Assembly: GCA_045631075.1 (NCBI GenBank)
Contig: JAZQUC010000023.1
Location: 1-40,541 of the forward strand
Length of the DNA stretch: 40,541 bases
From: Fimenecus sp045631075
GTDB lineage: Bacteria > Bacillota > Clostridia > Oscillospirales > Acutalibacteraceae
Direction of reading: 5' to 3'
Shown: positions 1 through 8,386 of the stretch, piece by piece
How positions within the stretch are numbered: position 1 is the first letter of the stretch
Layout of the letters: each line of letters opens with the position of its first letter
Notes under the pieces: model-generated
Told to the model about the DNA's origin: nothing
The model's database searches: none
The model's input: only the letters and a program-made list of their open reading frames with translations
Position numbers and translations under genes: made by a program

Positions 1-724
1 GGAAGCTAACAAAGGCAGAATTACAATTATTGCTCACGTTGCTTGCAACAATACAAAAGACAGCTGTGAGCTTGCTCGTCACGCTGAATCTCTTGGTGTT
101 GATGCTATTGCAACAATCCCACCAATTTACTTTAAACTTAATGAAAAAGCAATTGCAAAGTACTGGAACGATATTTCTGCAGCAGCACCAAACACAGATT
201 ATGTTATTTACAACATTCCACAGCTTGCAGGTGTTTCACTCACATTAAGTCTTTTTGATGAAATGCTTAAAAATCCAAGAGTAATTGGTGTTAAGAACTC
301 ATCAATGCCAATTCAGGACATTCAGATGTTCCGTCGTCAGGCAAAAATGAACAACCGTGAAGTTGTTATTTTCAATGGTCCCGATGAACAGTTTATCGGT
401 GGTCGTATGATTGGTGCTGAAGGCGGTATCGGTGGTACATATGGTGTTATGCCTGAACTTTTTGTTAAGCTCAATGAAATGATTAACAACGGTGATGTTA
501 AAGATGCATACAAATTACAGGATGACATCAACGAAGTAATTTACACAATGTGCTCAACTAAAGGTAATATGTACGCAACAGCAAAAGCTGCACTTAAAAA
601 GAGAGCAGGACTTGACCTTGGCGGTGTAAGAGAACCACTCTTAAACCTTGAAGATAGTGACGCAGTTATCGTTGATAAGGTTGTAGAACTTGTTGAAACA
701 GCAGTTGCAAAATGGGTTAAATGA
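1..724 (+). CDS. nanA: N-acetylneuraminate lyase, 5' truncated by window edge
   Basis: This is the last 240 codons of a class I aldolase of the DHDPS/NanA family; the reading frame begins at base 2 and the start lies outside the window. NanA cleaves sialic acid to N-acetylmannosamine and pyruvate in the cytoplasm. The visible core has the catalytic Tyr in YNIPQLAGV (Tyr codon 209-211) and the Schiff-base Lys in GVKNSS (Lys codon 293-295). It also has the NanA-like run NGPDEQF followed by GAEGGIGGTYGVMPEL. The YNIP(x)LxGV and GGIGxTYxxM strings fit N-acetylneuraminate lyase better than dihydrodipicolinate synthase. A strong terminator follows directly. Sialic acid use would suit a gut commensal feeding on mucin. 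Confidence 0.88.
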   Translation, partial: EANKGRITIIAHVACNNTKDSCELARHAESLGVDAIATIPPIYFKLNEKAIAKYWNDISAAAPNTDYVIYNIPQLAGVSLTLSLFDEMLKNPRVIGVKNSSMPIQDIQMFRRQAKMNNREVVIFNGPDEQFIGGRMIGAEGGIGGTYGVMPELFVKLNEMINNGDVKDAYKLQDDINEVIYTMCSTKGNMYATAKAALKKRAGLDLGGVREPLLNLEDSDAVIVDKVVELVETAVAKWVK

Positions 725-726
725 TA

Positions 727-752
727 AAAACTCCCTTCGGGGAGTTTTTTTA
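727..752 (+). terminator. Rho-independent terminator after nanA
   Basis: The stem CTCCC (731-735) and GGGAG (740-744) closes a stable UUCG tetraloop. Flanking A and T runs extend the pairing, and a T tract follows. It sits two bases after the nanA stop codon. Confidence 0.9.
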
Positions 753-812
753 ATGCAGAATGCAAAATGCTGAATGCAGAATGATTTTTTGACTCCCACT
801 GACAAGGGAGGC
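753..812. repeat. Degenerate intergenic repeat (AATGCAGAATG-type plus partial hairpin)
   Basis: Imperfect repeats of the kind AATGCAGAATG run from about 753 to 783. They are followed by CTCCCACTGACAAGGGAG (793-810), which resembles one arm of the long hairpin element at 9812-9925 (CTCCCTCTGACGAGGGAG). It looks like a decayed partial copy of that element. Confidence 0.4.
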
Positions 813-841
813 AAGGTCGCACCATTTACTTCATAGATAAA

Positions 842-1600
842 TTAGAATTTTATAACCTTCATATCTTTATAATCTTCCATATATAAACTTGCTTTAACAT
901 CTTGCTTACCATTTTTATCATAAGCATCAAATCTTGCTGTTTTCACAATTTCTTCGATAATTGGAACAGGCTCCCAAACAGTAGATAAATCAAATTCCAC
1001 ATGAATTACAAAAACAGTTTCATCAATATTGTCGGATGTAAAAAACTCTGTTTCCGCCTCAAAATGCCAACCACCTGGCTCACCACCAAGAGCATCAACT
1101 AACTTATATGTATGTTCGTTGAAATCAAACCACCAATTATTTACGGTGCAATTGTAATATATGTCATACATATCAGGATTATCTTTTCGCTGAAACACAT
1201 AAACTGAATCAACATCGTATAAAACCTTATGTCTTCTTCCCCAATAACCATATATAACAACATTGACAATAGTAAATAAAATTGCTAATGACAAAAAAAT
1301 TGAAATTGCAGTTTTTACTCTTTCTTTTTTTGCTTTATTTAATGCTTCAACAACTATCTTTTCAGTTTGTTCTTTCTCATTTGTTTCTTTCGCATATTCA
1401 CCATCAAGCAACTCCACAACAGTAACACCCAACTCATCAGCAAGTTTTGTTAAAAGCGATATATCGGGTGCACCATTCCCCGTTTCCCATTTTGAAACAG
1501 CCTTGTCAGTAACACTCAATTTTTCGGCAAGTTGCTTTTGGCTTATATTAATCTCTTTGCGACATTGTGCAATAAATTTTCCTGTCTTTTTATTATCCAT
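842..1600 (-). CDS. XRE-family HTH regulator with a C-terminal membrane-anchored domain
   Basis: The 252-residue protein has an N-terminal Cro/C1-type HTH (about residues 8-65). Its core reads ISQKQLAEKLSVTDKAVSKWE, typical of clostridial XRE regulators with the AVSKWE recognition helix. A charged linker, one transmembrane helix (about 97-119) and a roughly 130-residue extracytoplasmic domain of unknown function follow. The layout suggests a regulator that senses something at or outside the membrane. I start it at the ATG at 1600 because AAAGGAGATG lies seven bases upstream; a longer frame back to 1651 has no ribosome site. The target is unknown. Confidence 0.82.
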   Translation of the reverse strand: MDNKKTGKFIAQCRKEINISQKQLAEKLSVTDKAVSKWETGNGAPDISLLTKLADELGVTVVELLDGEYAKETNEKEQTEKIVVEALNKAKKERVKTAISIFLSLAILFTIVNVVIYGYWGRRHKVLYDVDSVYVFQRKDNPDMYDIYYNCTVNNWWFDFNEHTYKLVDALGGEPGGWHFEAETEFFTSDNIDETVFVIHVEFDLSTVWEPVPIIEEIVKTARFDAYDKNGKQDVKASLYMEDYKDMKVIKF

Positions 1601-1723
1601 TACAACATCTCCTTTCACTAATATTGTAACAAACAAAGTAAAAAATAGCACTCCACTAATGGTAGAATTGCTGATTTAATTGAAAAAAATGATACTAAAT
1701 CAATTCACATATTAAACAACAAT

Positions 1724-1743
1724 GGCGGGGTCAAGACCCCGCC
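1724..1743. repeat. Perfect palindrome, GGCGGGGTC-AA-GACCCCGCC
   Basis: Nine-base arms pair perfectly around two bases and stand out as the only GC-rich block in an A+T-rich gap. It is not followed by a T tract on either strand, so a dispersed intergenic repeat is likelier than a terminator. The remaining gap holds only the small ORF described next. Confidence 0.6.
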
Positions 1744-1798
1744 CTACCTAATTATCTATTATCTTTTACCTATTAAATATTATCTCTTATCTAATATT

Positions 1799-1864
1799 TT
1801 AGAATGGTAACCAGCTTGTTAAGAAATAAACGATATCTGAAAGTAATGCTATAATTGCTAACAT
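1799..1864 (-). CDS. Putative 21-residue hydrophobic peptide
   Basis: A 22-codon frame starts at ATG 1864 behind a near-perfect ribosome site (AAAGGAGGAATAAAA) and ends with TAA at 1799. The peptide starts MLAIIALLSDIV and ends TSWLPF, so it is nearly all hydrophobic and could form one membrane helix. It lies 38 bases downstream of the dockerin-bearing hydrolase gene on the same strand and could be read from the same transcript. The strong ribosome site is the main argument for it being real. A small membrane peptide or signalling peptide are possibilities; no function is shown. Confidence 0.5.
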   Translation of the reverse strand: MLAIIALLSDIVYFLTSWLPF

Positions 1865-1902
1865 TTTTTATTCCTCCTTTAATCAACATTACAAATTCAT
1901 CA

Positions 1903-3531
1903 TTATAAAAGGCCTGCAACCTGTTTAAGAATAATTCTTGCGTCAGTTGCTGTGAGTTTACCGTCACAGTTCATATCTGCATTCTTGAAGTTTTCTTCAG
2001 GCACACAATAAACACCTGCAACAGCTTTCATTATAAGACCTGCATCAACTGCAGTAGCCTTTCCGTCGCCTGTCACATCACCACTGCCACAAACGAATGG
2101 CATAAGCTGTGGAATTTCTGTGTTATAGTACATAAACTGTGGGTATTTTGGATTTGATTCAACTGTGTACTGTTCGTCTGCTGTAAGCAACCAGAGATAG
2201 AAATCACATGTACCGTCATCAAGTCTGTATGCAATGTGTCCCCAGTTCTTTGTCATCCAGGTCTGCATTGGTGCCTGTGCTGTTGATACGTCAACAATAT
2301 TGTCAGGTGACACCATATCTTTACCGGTATTTACTGCCTGAACATAATCTGCACCAAGAGTTTCACCCATATCAGCAACTGTTGCGAAACCACTTGTGTT
2401 GTATGTTTCGATAACACCGTCAGAATTCCAACGTGCAGTCTTTGTTACAGGTGCAATATAAAGATTATAGTTTGAAACACAGAAATAGTTTACGTCTTTA
2501 CTTTCTACCATTTCTTTTACTCGGTCAGTTGTTTTACTTGCAACTTTTTCGTAATATTCATTAACAAATGCTTTAAGCTGTGGACCAGCATCAGGAAGCA
2601 TCTTTTCCATTGCTTCTTCAAAATGGTATTCAGGGATAAAGCACCAGAATGATGGAAGATAACCAAAAACAGGAATTAAAACTTCCTTATAAATTCTGCC
2701 ACCTGCTACTTCAAAAAGGTTGTTTGCAATATTTGCAAGTGCTTTAAAAAGTGGAATATAAGGAATAAGTGAAGCGTATTCAGTATTACCATAAATGCTC
2801 TGTGCAATAAGTCCGCCGAGTGCTTCACCGTCAATTTCAGGGTTGCCGATAAACAACTGTCCAAGCATTTCAAGGCCGTTAAATGCAGCGTTCGCCATAA
2901 CAACAGTTTCAACATCTTCGTAACCGTAAAGAGCCAAGTATGTATTTGTCATACATCCGCCCATACTTTCAGCACAGATAGCAACTTTATCGTGACCTGA
3001 CTTTTCCTTTACTTCCTTAATGAACTGATTAAGGTCTGCTGCAATATCAAAAGGATTTGCTGTCCAGTCATAAATGAAAAGATATGAGTGCTTATCACCT
3101 AATTCACTGTGAACAGCCTTACCGAGAGTATATTCAGAGCCAACATCCTCAGCCTCAAAATCAACATATGTTTCCAATGGGTCACTTGTATAATTTTTAA
3201 CAGTTACAACAGATTCACGGTTAAGATTGTTATCATATGCAACTGGACCAAAAATTGCTTTTACTGCAGTACCCAATGCATCAACAAGTACATCTGTATC
3301 CATTGTCATAAGGAACTGACCAAGCTGTGGCAACACAGGTAAAATACCGCCTACAATATTTTCAGCAGAAAAAACTTCGTTACCCTCTCCGTCATAAAGT
3401 GTTTCACCAATACCTCTTACCTGAACAACAGGTGCATTTCCGCAATCACATTTCGCATTAGCAGCAAATGCTGGTACTAAAACTGTGAAAAGAAGAATTG
3501 CTGATAAAATAAAACATAAAATCTTTTTCAT
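1903..3531 (-). CDS. Secreted alpha/beta-hydrolase (lipase-like) with C-terminal type I dockerin
   Basis: The 542-residue protein begins with a Sec signal peptide (cut near AFA-AN, residue 23). A lipase-like oxyanion segment PVVQVRGIG (about 34-42) and a nucleophile elbow AESMGG with Ser189 follow, so the usual GxSxG is AxSxG here. A His in WGHIAY may complete the triad. The last 59 residues (484-542) are a type I dockerin with two calcium-binding repeats, GDVTGDGKATAVDA and ADMNCDGKLTATDA. Dockerins bind cohesins on scaffoldins or cell-surface proteins. The start at 3531 follows AGGGGGATGTTT; an upstream Met has no ribosome site. The substrate (ester or lipid) is unknown. Confidence 0.8.
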   Translation of the reverse strand: MKKILCFILSAILLFTVLVPAFAANAKCDCGNAPVVQVRGIGETLYDGEGNEVFSAENIVGGILPVLPQLGQFLMTMDTDVLVDALGTAVKAIFGPVAYDNNLNRESVVTVKNYTSDPLETYVDFEAEDVGSEYTLGKAVHSELGDKHSYLFIYDWTANPFDIAADLNQFIKEVKEKSGHDKVAICAESMGGCMTNTYLALYGYEDVETVVMANAAFNGLEMLGQLFIGNPEIDGEALGGLIAQSIYGNTEYASLIPYIPLFKALANIANNLFEVAGGRIYKEVLIPVFGYLPSFWCFIPEYHFEEAMEKMLPDAGPQLKAFVNEYYEKVASKTTDRVKEMVESKDVNYFCVSNYNLYIAPVTKTARWNSDGVIETYNTSGFATVADMGETLGADYVQAVNTGKDMVSPDNIVDVSTAQAPMQTWMTKNWGHIAYRLDDGTCDFYLWLLTADEQYTVESNPKYPQFMYYNTEIPQLMPFVCGSGDVTGDGKATAVDAGLIMKAVAGVYCVPEENFKNADMNCDGKLTATDARIILKQVAGLL

Positions 3532-3603
3532 AAACATCCCCCTAAGGTTTTTTTCTATGCTCATTTTATCACAAGATTTTCCCTTTTACAACAGTATTTA
3601 CAT

Positions 3604-4527
3604 TTAAAATACACTTTCAATCATTTTGTCGCAGATTTCAGGTGAATACTGCCAAAAATCTATTCGATTACCGTCAAAATAATATTTCACGGGAGACGGA
3701 CCGCTTTTTTCAGGGAAACTATCTACAATAGAAAGCTTGATTTTCATTTTTTCGGGATTAATGCTTTTAATGTAAACACTTGCAGAGTCACCCTCGTGAA
3801 CTGTATCGGAATATTCTGCAAGACCAGCAAGATTTGGTGAAAGCTCTATAAAAACTCCGTATTTTTCGATTGAACGAACTATGCCACCAACCGTCTGACC
3901 TGCCTTAAAATTCCCTGCATTTTCTTCCCATGTGCCTAAAAGCTCTTTGTGTGACAAGGTAACTCGACCCATTTCATCAATGCTTTTTACAACCGCTTTT
4001 ATCATTGTGTTGACGGCAAATCGTGCATTAGGATGTGGAATTCGGGAAACAGAAATACTGTCGATAGGTAAAAGGGCTGAAATTCCACAGCCTATATCAC
4101 AGAATGAACCAAAGTTTTCATTATGAGTAACTTTTGCATCAATTATATCACCCGGTGAAAGATTCTTTATGTAATTTTCGGTACATTCTTCCTGAACTCG
4201 TCTTCGACTTAAAATTGCAGTGCGATTTCCTGCTTCGTTATCCATAAAATCAATAATTTTAAATACAACAGGCTTATTTACTCTTGAAATTATAGCAATA
4301 TCACGCACAGAACCATCAGAAATACCAATTGCACATTCTTCTCGCGGAATAATTCCTTGCATTACACCCAGGTCCACATACAGATTATGTTCATGGTCAC
4401 AGAGAGTGACTTTTCCTTCTAAAATCTTTTCTGTTAAAAAGCATTCGTGAATATTGCCGATACTTTCCATGCTTTTTTTATTCTGTCGGCTTTCAAAGAT
4501 AATTCCCTCAGGATAATATTTTTTCAT
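3604..4527 (-). CDS. S1 RNA-binding domain protein (RpsA-like)
   Basis: The 307-residue protein has three consecutive OB-fold S1 domains. The first spans about residues 30-110 (LEGKVTLCDHEHNLYVDLG, GIIPREE). The second spans about 125-200 (SPGDIIDAKVTHNENFGSF, ending RVTLSHKELLGTW). The third spans about 210-275 (KAGQTVGGIVRSIEKYGVF, MKIKLSIVD). This matches the short S1-like proteins of Firmicutes that bind mRNA, rather than a six-domain proteobacterial S1. The ATG at 4527 is preceded by AAAGGTGAGAATT and is preferred over an in-frame GTG three codons upstream. It is transcribed away from the DUF951-prfA operon. Confidence 0.82.
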   Translation of the reverse strand: MKKYYPEGIIFESRQNKKSMESIGNIHECFLTEKILEGKVTLCDHEHNLYVDLGVMQGIIPREECAIGISDGSVRDIAIISRVNKPVVFKIIDFMDNEAGNRTAILSRRRVQEECTENYIKNLSPGDIIDAKVTHNENFGSFCDIGCGISALLPIDSISVSRIPHPNARFAVNTMIKAVVKSIDEMGRVTLSHKELLGTWEENAGNFKAGQTVGGIVRSIEKYGVFIELSPNLAGLAEYSDTVHEGDSASVYIKSINPEKMKIKLSIVDSFPEKSGPSPVKYYFDGNRIDFWQYSPEICDKMIESVF

Positions 4528-4645
4528 AATTCTCACCTTTATTTTGAAATTAGTATATAAATATGAAATAAAAGTGTCATTAAGAATTAAAATAAGTATT
4601 TTATTTTTCTTGTCGTTGTGTTATACTATATAATTGGTGAAGATT

Positions 4646-4843
4646 ATGGATATAAAACTTAACGATATTCTTGTAATGAAAAAAGAACACCCTTGCGGAG
4701 GCAAGGATTTCCTTGTGCTTCGTGTGGGAATGGATTTTCGTATTCGTTGTGTAAAATGTAACCGTGAGGTTATGGTGCCACGACAGAAAATCGAAAAGAA
4801 CATAAAAAAAGTTTTGAGAGATGGAGAAATAGTAGATGTTTGA
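4646..4843 (+). CDS. DUF951 family protein
   Basis: A 65-residue protein with the DUF951 signature: KKEHPCGG, then VGMDFRIRCVKCNREVMVPR. The Cys residues (CGG and CVKC) suggest metal binding, but no function is established for the family. The start is ATG 4646 behind GGTGAAG; a TTG at 4634 is in frame but lies on a TATAAT-like sequence. Its last eight bases overlap the start of prfA, so it heads the translationally coupled operon. Confidence 0.85.
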   Translation: MDIKLNDILVMKKEHPCGGKDFLVLRVGMDFRIRCVKCNREVMVPRQKIEKNIKKVLRDGEIVDV

Positions 4844-5906
4844 TAAGTTATTAGGTATTGAAGCAAGATTTGAAAATGTAAATGAACAGCTTTGTGACCC
4901 TGCAACCGTTAGTGACCAGCAGTTATACACAAAGTTAATGAAAGAATTAAAACAGTTAACACCTGTTGTTGAAAAATTCCGTGAATATAAAGGATATAAA
5001 GAAACCTTTGAAGAATCAAAAATGCTTCTTGATGAAGGCGGAATGGATAAAGACTTCAAAGAAATGGTTCAGGAAGAATTTGAAACAGCAAAAGAACAGC
5101 TTGATGTGACTTGGGAAGAATTAAAAATTCTCCTTTTACCTCGTGACCCTAATGATGACCGTAGCGTTATTATCGAAATCCGTGGTGGTGCAGGTGGTGA
5201 AGAAGCTGCACTTTTCGCAAACTCACTTTTCAGAATGTACACAATGTATGCTGAAGCACGTGGCTGGAAAATGGAAATTCTTTCCGAAAACCCAACAGAG
5301 CTTGGCGGATATAAAGAAGTAATTTTCTCTGTTGACGGTGACGGTGCATACTCTCGATTCAAGTTTGAAAGTGGCGTTCACAGAGTTCAGCGTGTTCCTG
5401 AAACAGAAAGTCAAGGACGAATTCAGACTTCAACTGTTACTGTTGCTGTTCTTCCTGAAGCTGAAGATGTTGACTTTGAACTTAACCCTGCTGACTTACA
5501 GATTGACGTTTTCCGTTCAAGTGGTGCAGGTGGACAGAAGGTTAACAAGACTTCATCTGCAATCCGTGTTACTCACTTGCCAACAGGTATGGTTGTTGAG
5601 TGTCAGGACGAACGTAGTCAGCACAAAAATAAGGATAAAGCATTAAAAGTCCTTCGTTCAAGACTTCTTGAGATTGAACAGGCAAAGCACGACGCTGAAA
5701 TTGCTGGTCAAAGAAAGAGTCAGGTAGGTACAGGCGACCGAAGTGAACGAATCAGAACATATAATTTCCCACAGGGACGAGTGAGTGACCACAGAATCGG
5801 TCTTACTCTTTATAAAATTGAGCAGATTATGAACGGTGACATTGATGAAATCATCGATGCACTTATCACAGCAGACACTGCTGAAAAATTGAAAGCGAAC
5901 GAATAA
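4836..5906 (+). CDS. prfA: Peptide chain release factor 1
   Basis: RF1 reads UAA and UAG in the ribosomal A site and releases the finished peptide. The 356-residue length is normal. The GGQ motif is at residues 232-234 within SSGAGGQKVNKTSSA. The codon-recognition tripeptide is PET at 188-190 in HRVQRVPETESQGRI, the RF1-type P-x-T rather than the RF2-type SPF. The upstream GGAGGEEA segment is also typical. It overlaps the DUF951 gene by eight bases, and the next gene starts three bases after its stop. Confidence 0.97.
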   Translation: MFDKLLGIEARFENVNEQLCDPATVSDQQLYTKLMKELKQLTPVVEKFREYKGYKETFEESKMLLDEGGMDKDFKEMVQEEFETAKEQLDVTWEELKILLLPRDPNDDRSVIIEIRGGAGGEEAALFANSLFRMYTMYAEARGWKMEILSENPTELGGYKEVIFSVDGDGAYSRFKFESGVHRVQRVPETESQGRIQTSTVTVAVLPEAEDVDFELNPADLQIDVFRSSGAGGQKVNKTSSAIRVTHLPTGMVVECQDERSQHKNKDKALKVLRSRLLEIEQAKHDAEIAGQRKSQVGTGDRSERIRTYNFPQGRVSDHRIGLTLYKIEQIMNGDIDEIIDALITADTAEKLKANE

Positions 5907-5908
5907 TT

Positions 5909-6778
5909 ATGGAATTTAAACTTAATAGGCTTGAAAAGTTTATAATAAGACACAAAGTTTCAATTATAAGAATAACAGGGTTAATCTATATTATTGGAAT
6001 GATTATATCTGCTATATTACTTGTTCCACTTGGAGCACCTTTATTATTAGTTCTTTTCTTCTTGACCTTACAGATTTATCTGTTTGTTATAGTGAAAAAA
6101 TCTAATCAAACTCTCATAATCCGTAACATTCATTTACAGCCTGAAAAGGCATTAAATGCTACCAACCAACTAATTGATATAACAAGTGAAAAGAATATTC
6201 AGGATATGGCTGTTTTTTTAAACAATCGTGTCGCTTTTCTTATGAATATGGGCGAATTTGAGCAGGCTGAAAATGAAATTCGTATGTTCTGGCAAAAGTT
6301 TGCAAACAAAAAACTTGCAAACCAAACACGTATTGTCATTCATATCAATATGGCAACTATTGCTCTTGAAAAAAAGGATTTCAAATCTTATGAAGAACAG
6401 TTCAGAATCATCTGTGAATATGAAAAGAAAAAGGCAAATAAGCGAATAAAAAGAGAAATAAAACACTTCATTATCTCTTTGACACAGTATGCTGAAGCAG
6501 TTGTTGCAAACGAAAACAGCAATTTTGAAGATTACGCAGTAAGAGTTTGGCAAACAAACCATTATGACCCAACAAAAGATAAAAATCTCACTGATGAGCA
6601 AATGCAGGCATACTCATATCTCGTGGCTTATGAAAACCTTTTTACATTCACCAAAAATCAAGGTAATGTTGAAAAAGCAAAAACTTACGCTCAACAGATT
6701 GTAAACATCGCCAACGAGCAATTTTACATATACCGTAAAGCAAAGGAATATCTTGAAAATGGAAACAGTAGTAATTAA
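5909..6778 (+). CDS. Membrane protein with helical (TPR-like) cytoplasmic domain
   Basis: The 289-residue product has two transmembrane helices near the N terminus (about 20-40 and 43-63). A long soluble helical region follows, with alternating helix pairs such as ENEIRMFWQKF and KDFKSYEEQFRIICEYEKKK that resemble tetratricopeptide repeats. There is no clear ribosome site, so translation is probably coupled to prfA, whose stop is two bases upstream. I do not recognise a named family. The position between prfA and the threonylcarbamoyl-AMP synthase gene is the only functional hint. Confidence 0.7.
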   Translation: MEFKLNRLEKFIIRHKVSIIRITGLIYIIGMIISAILLVPLGAPLLLVLFFLTLQIYLFVIVKKSNQTLIIRNIHLQPEKALNATNQLIDITSEKNIQDMAVFLNNRVAFLMNMGEFEQAENEIRMFWQKFANKKLANQTRIVIHINMATIALEKKDFKSYEEQFRIICEYEKKKANKRIKREIKHFIISLTQYAEAVVANENSNFEDYAVRVWQTNHYDPTKDKNLTDEQMQAYSYLVAYENLFTFTKNQGNVEKAKTYAQQIVNIANEQFYIYRKAKEYLENGNSSN

Positions 6779-7778
6779 CATTACAACTGAATATGAAAAA
6801 GCGTTGAACGAGGCAAAAAGGCTTATAAATGACGGTAAAGTTGTGGCTATTCCTACCGAAACGGTCTATGGTCTTGCTGCTAACGCTTTTGACGAAGATG
6901 CTGTTAAGAAAATTTTCATTGCAAAGGGCAGACCAAGTGACAATCCACTTATTGTGCATATTGCAAAGGTAGAGGATTTAGAGCCACTCGTTAAGGAAAT
7001 TCCCGAAAAAGTCAAAATTATGGCTGAACATTTCTGGCCTGCTGCTCTTACTATGATTATGAAAAAGAGTGACAGAATTTCAAATGTTGTTTCAGGAAAT
7101 CTCGACACAGTTGCGGTCAGACTTCCAAAAAGCAAGTTTGCAAGGGATATAATTGAAAGCTGTGGTGTGCCACTTGCTGCACCATCTGCAAATCTTTCAG
7201 GTAGTCCAAGCCCTACAAATGCGAAATACGTTTTTGACGATATGAATGGTCGTATTCCACTTATTATTGACGGTGGAAGCTCGGAAATCGGTGTTGAGTC
7301 AACTGTTATTTCATTTGCCGAAGACCCACCAAGACTTCTTCGTCCAGGTGGTGTAACTCTTGAAGAAATGACTGAACTTATCGGTGAAATCGTAGTTGAC
7401 GATGCTGTGCTTAATCAACTTGAAGAAGGTGCTGTGGCAGCTTCACCAGGTATGAAATACAAACATTACGCACCGACTGCTGACATAACTCTTATTAAAA
7501 GTGATTTTGAAACCTTTAAAAAACTTTGTGAAAGTGAAGATGGCATTACTGCATTGTGTTTTGACGGTGAAGAAAAGCTTCTCCCCTGCCCATCAGTTAC
7601 ATACGGCAAGGAAAGTGACGGATTCAGCCAGAGCGCTCGTCTTTTTGATGCTCTTCGTGAGCTTGACGAAATGGGCGCAGGAAAAGTATACGCCCGTTGT
7701 CCAGACACAAGAGGTATGGGTATGGCGGTGTATAATCGTTTAATCCGTTCAGCAGGGTTTAAAATTAAGGTGATATAA
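6759..7778 (+). CDS. tsaC: L-threonylcarbamoyladenylate synthase (Sua5/YwlC type)
   Basis: The enzyme makes threonylcarbamoyl-AMP from threonine, bicarbonate and ATP, the first step of t6A37 tRNA modification. At 339 residues it has the full Sua5 layout. The YrdC-like domain (about 1-205) carries PTETVYGLAANAF and KGRPSDNPL. The C-terminal Sua5 domain follows the linker ASPGMKYKHYAP. The ATG at 6759 is chosen over a TTG at 6753 because AAAGGA lies upstream and METVV is a usual N terminus. It overlaps the preceding gene by 20 bases, and its stop shares one base with the coaE start (TAATG). Confidence 0.93.
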   Translation: METVVINITTEYEKALNEAKRLINDGKVVAIPTETVYGLAANAFDEDAVKKIFIAKGRPSDNPLIVHIAKVEDLEPLVKEIPEKVKIMAEHFWPAALTMIMKKSDRISNVVSGNLDTVAVRLPKSKFARDIIESCGVPLAAPSANLSGSPSPTNAKYVFDDMNGRIPLIIDGGSSEIGVESTVISFAEDPPRLLRPGGVTLEEMTELIGEIVVDDAVLNQLEEGAVAASPGMKYKHYAPTADITLIKSDFETFKKLCESEDGITALCFDGEEKLLPCPSVTYGKESDGFSQSARLFDALRELDEMGAGKVYARCPDTRGMGMAVYNRLIRSAGFKIKVI

Positions 7779-8368
7779 TGAAAATTATTGGTCTTACGGG
7801 TCTTACGGGTGCGGGGAAAAGTACCGTTGCCCAGAAGCTTATGGCTTATGGTTGTTATCACATTGATGCCGACAAAGTGGCAAAAGATGTAATAAACAAC
7901 AGTGAAGATGTTAAAAATAAATTAAAAGAGCGTTTTGGTGATGATGTTGTAAATCCTGACGGTACAACAAATCGACCACTTTTAGCAAGTCGTGCATTCA
8001 AGGATGAGCAGAGCACAAACGACCTGAATACTATTACTCACCCTGCAGTGACAAAGGAAATCCAATCCATTATAAAGGATATGGAAGAAGTAGGCTATCG
8101 TGGTGTAATCATTGATGCTATTGCACTTTTTGAGAGTGGTGAAGATAATCTTTGCGACTTTACGGTTGCAGTTGTTGCACCTAAAGAATTTCGACTTGAA
8201 AGAATTATGGCTCGTGACAATATCACAGAAGAAAAAGCACTTGAACGCATAAATGCTCAAAAGGACGAAAGCTTTTTTACAAAAAGAGCTGATTTTGTTC
8301 TTTGGAATTATCCACCTTATGATATAAATGTGGAAATAAAACCAATCACATTACAATTAGGAATATAA
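7778..8368 (+). CDS. coaE: Dephospho-CoA kinase
   Basis: Phosphorylates the 3' hydroxyl of dephospho-CoA, the last step of coenzyme A synthesis. The 196-residue protein opens with the P-loop GLTGAGKST (8-16), followed by HIDADKVAKDV, the conserved substrate region HPAVTKEI and the lid-like RIMARDNITEEKALERI. The start codon overlaps the stop of the preceding gene. It ends 18 bases before the M18 aminopeptidase gene, which has its own strong ribosome site. Confidence 0.94.
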   Translation: MKIIGLTGLTGAGKSTVAQKLMAYGCYHIDADKVAKDVINNSEDVKNKLKERFGDDVVNPDGTTNRPLLASRAFKDEQSTNDLNTITHPAVTKEIQSIIKDMEEVGYRGVIIDAIALFESGEDNLCDFTVAVVAPKEFRLERIMARDNITEEKALERINAQKDESFFTKRADFVLWNYPPYDINVEIKPITLQLGI

Positions 8369-8386
8369 CCGAAAGGAGAAAATATT

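Noticed and set aside
6218..6601. Long frames antisense to real genes, such as in the membrane protein gene after prfA and in the LRR gene (26178-26456)
   Set aside because: They lack ribosome sites, lie wholly inside well-supported genes and have composition typical of shadow frames.
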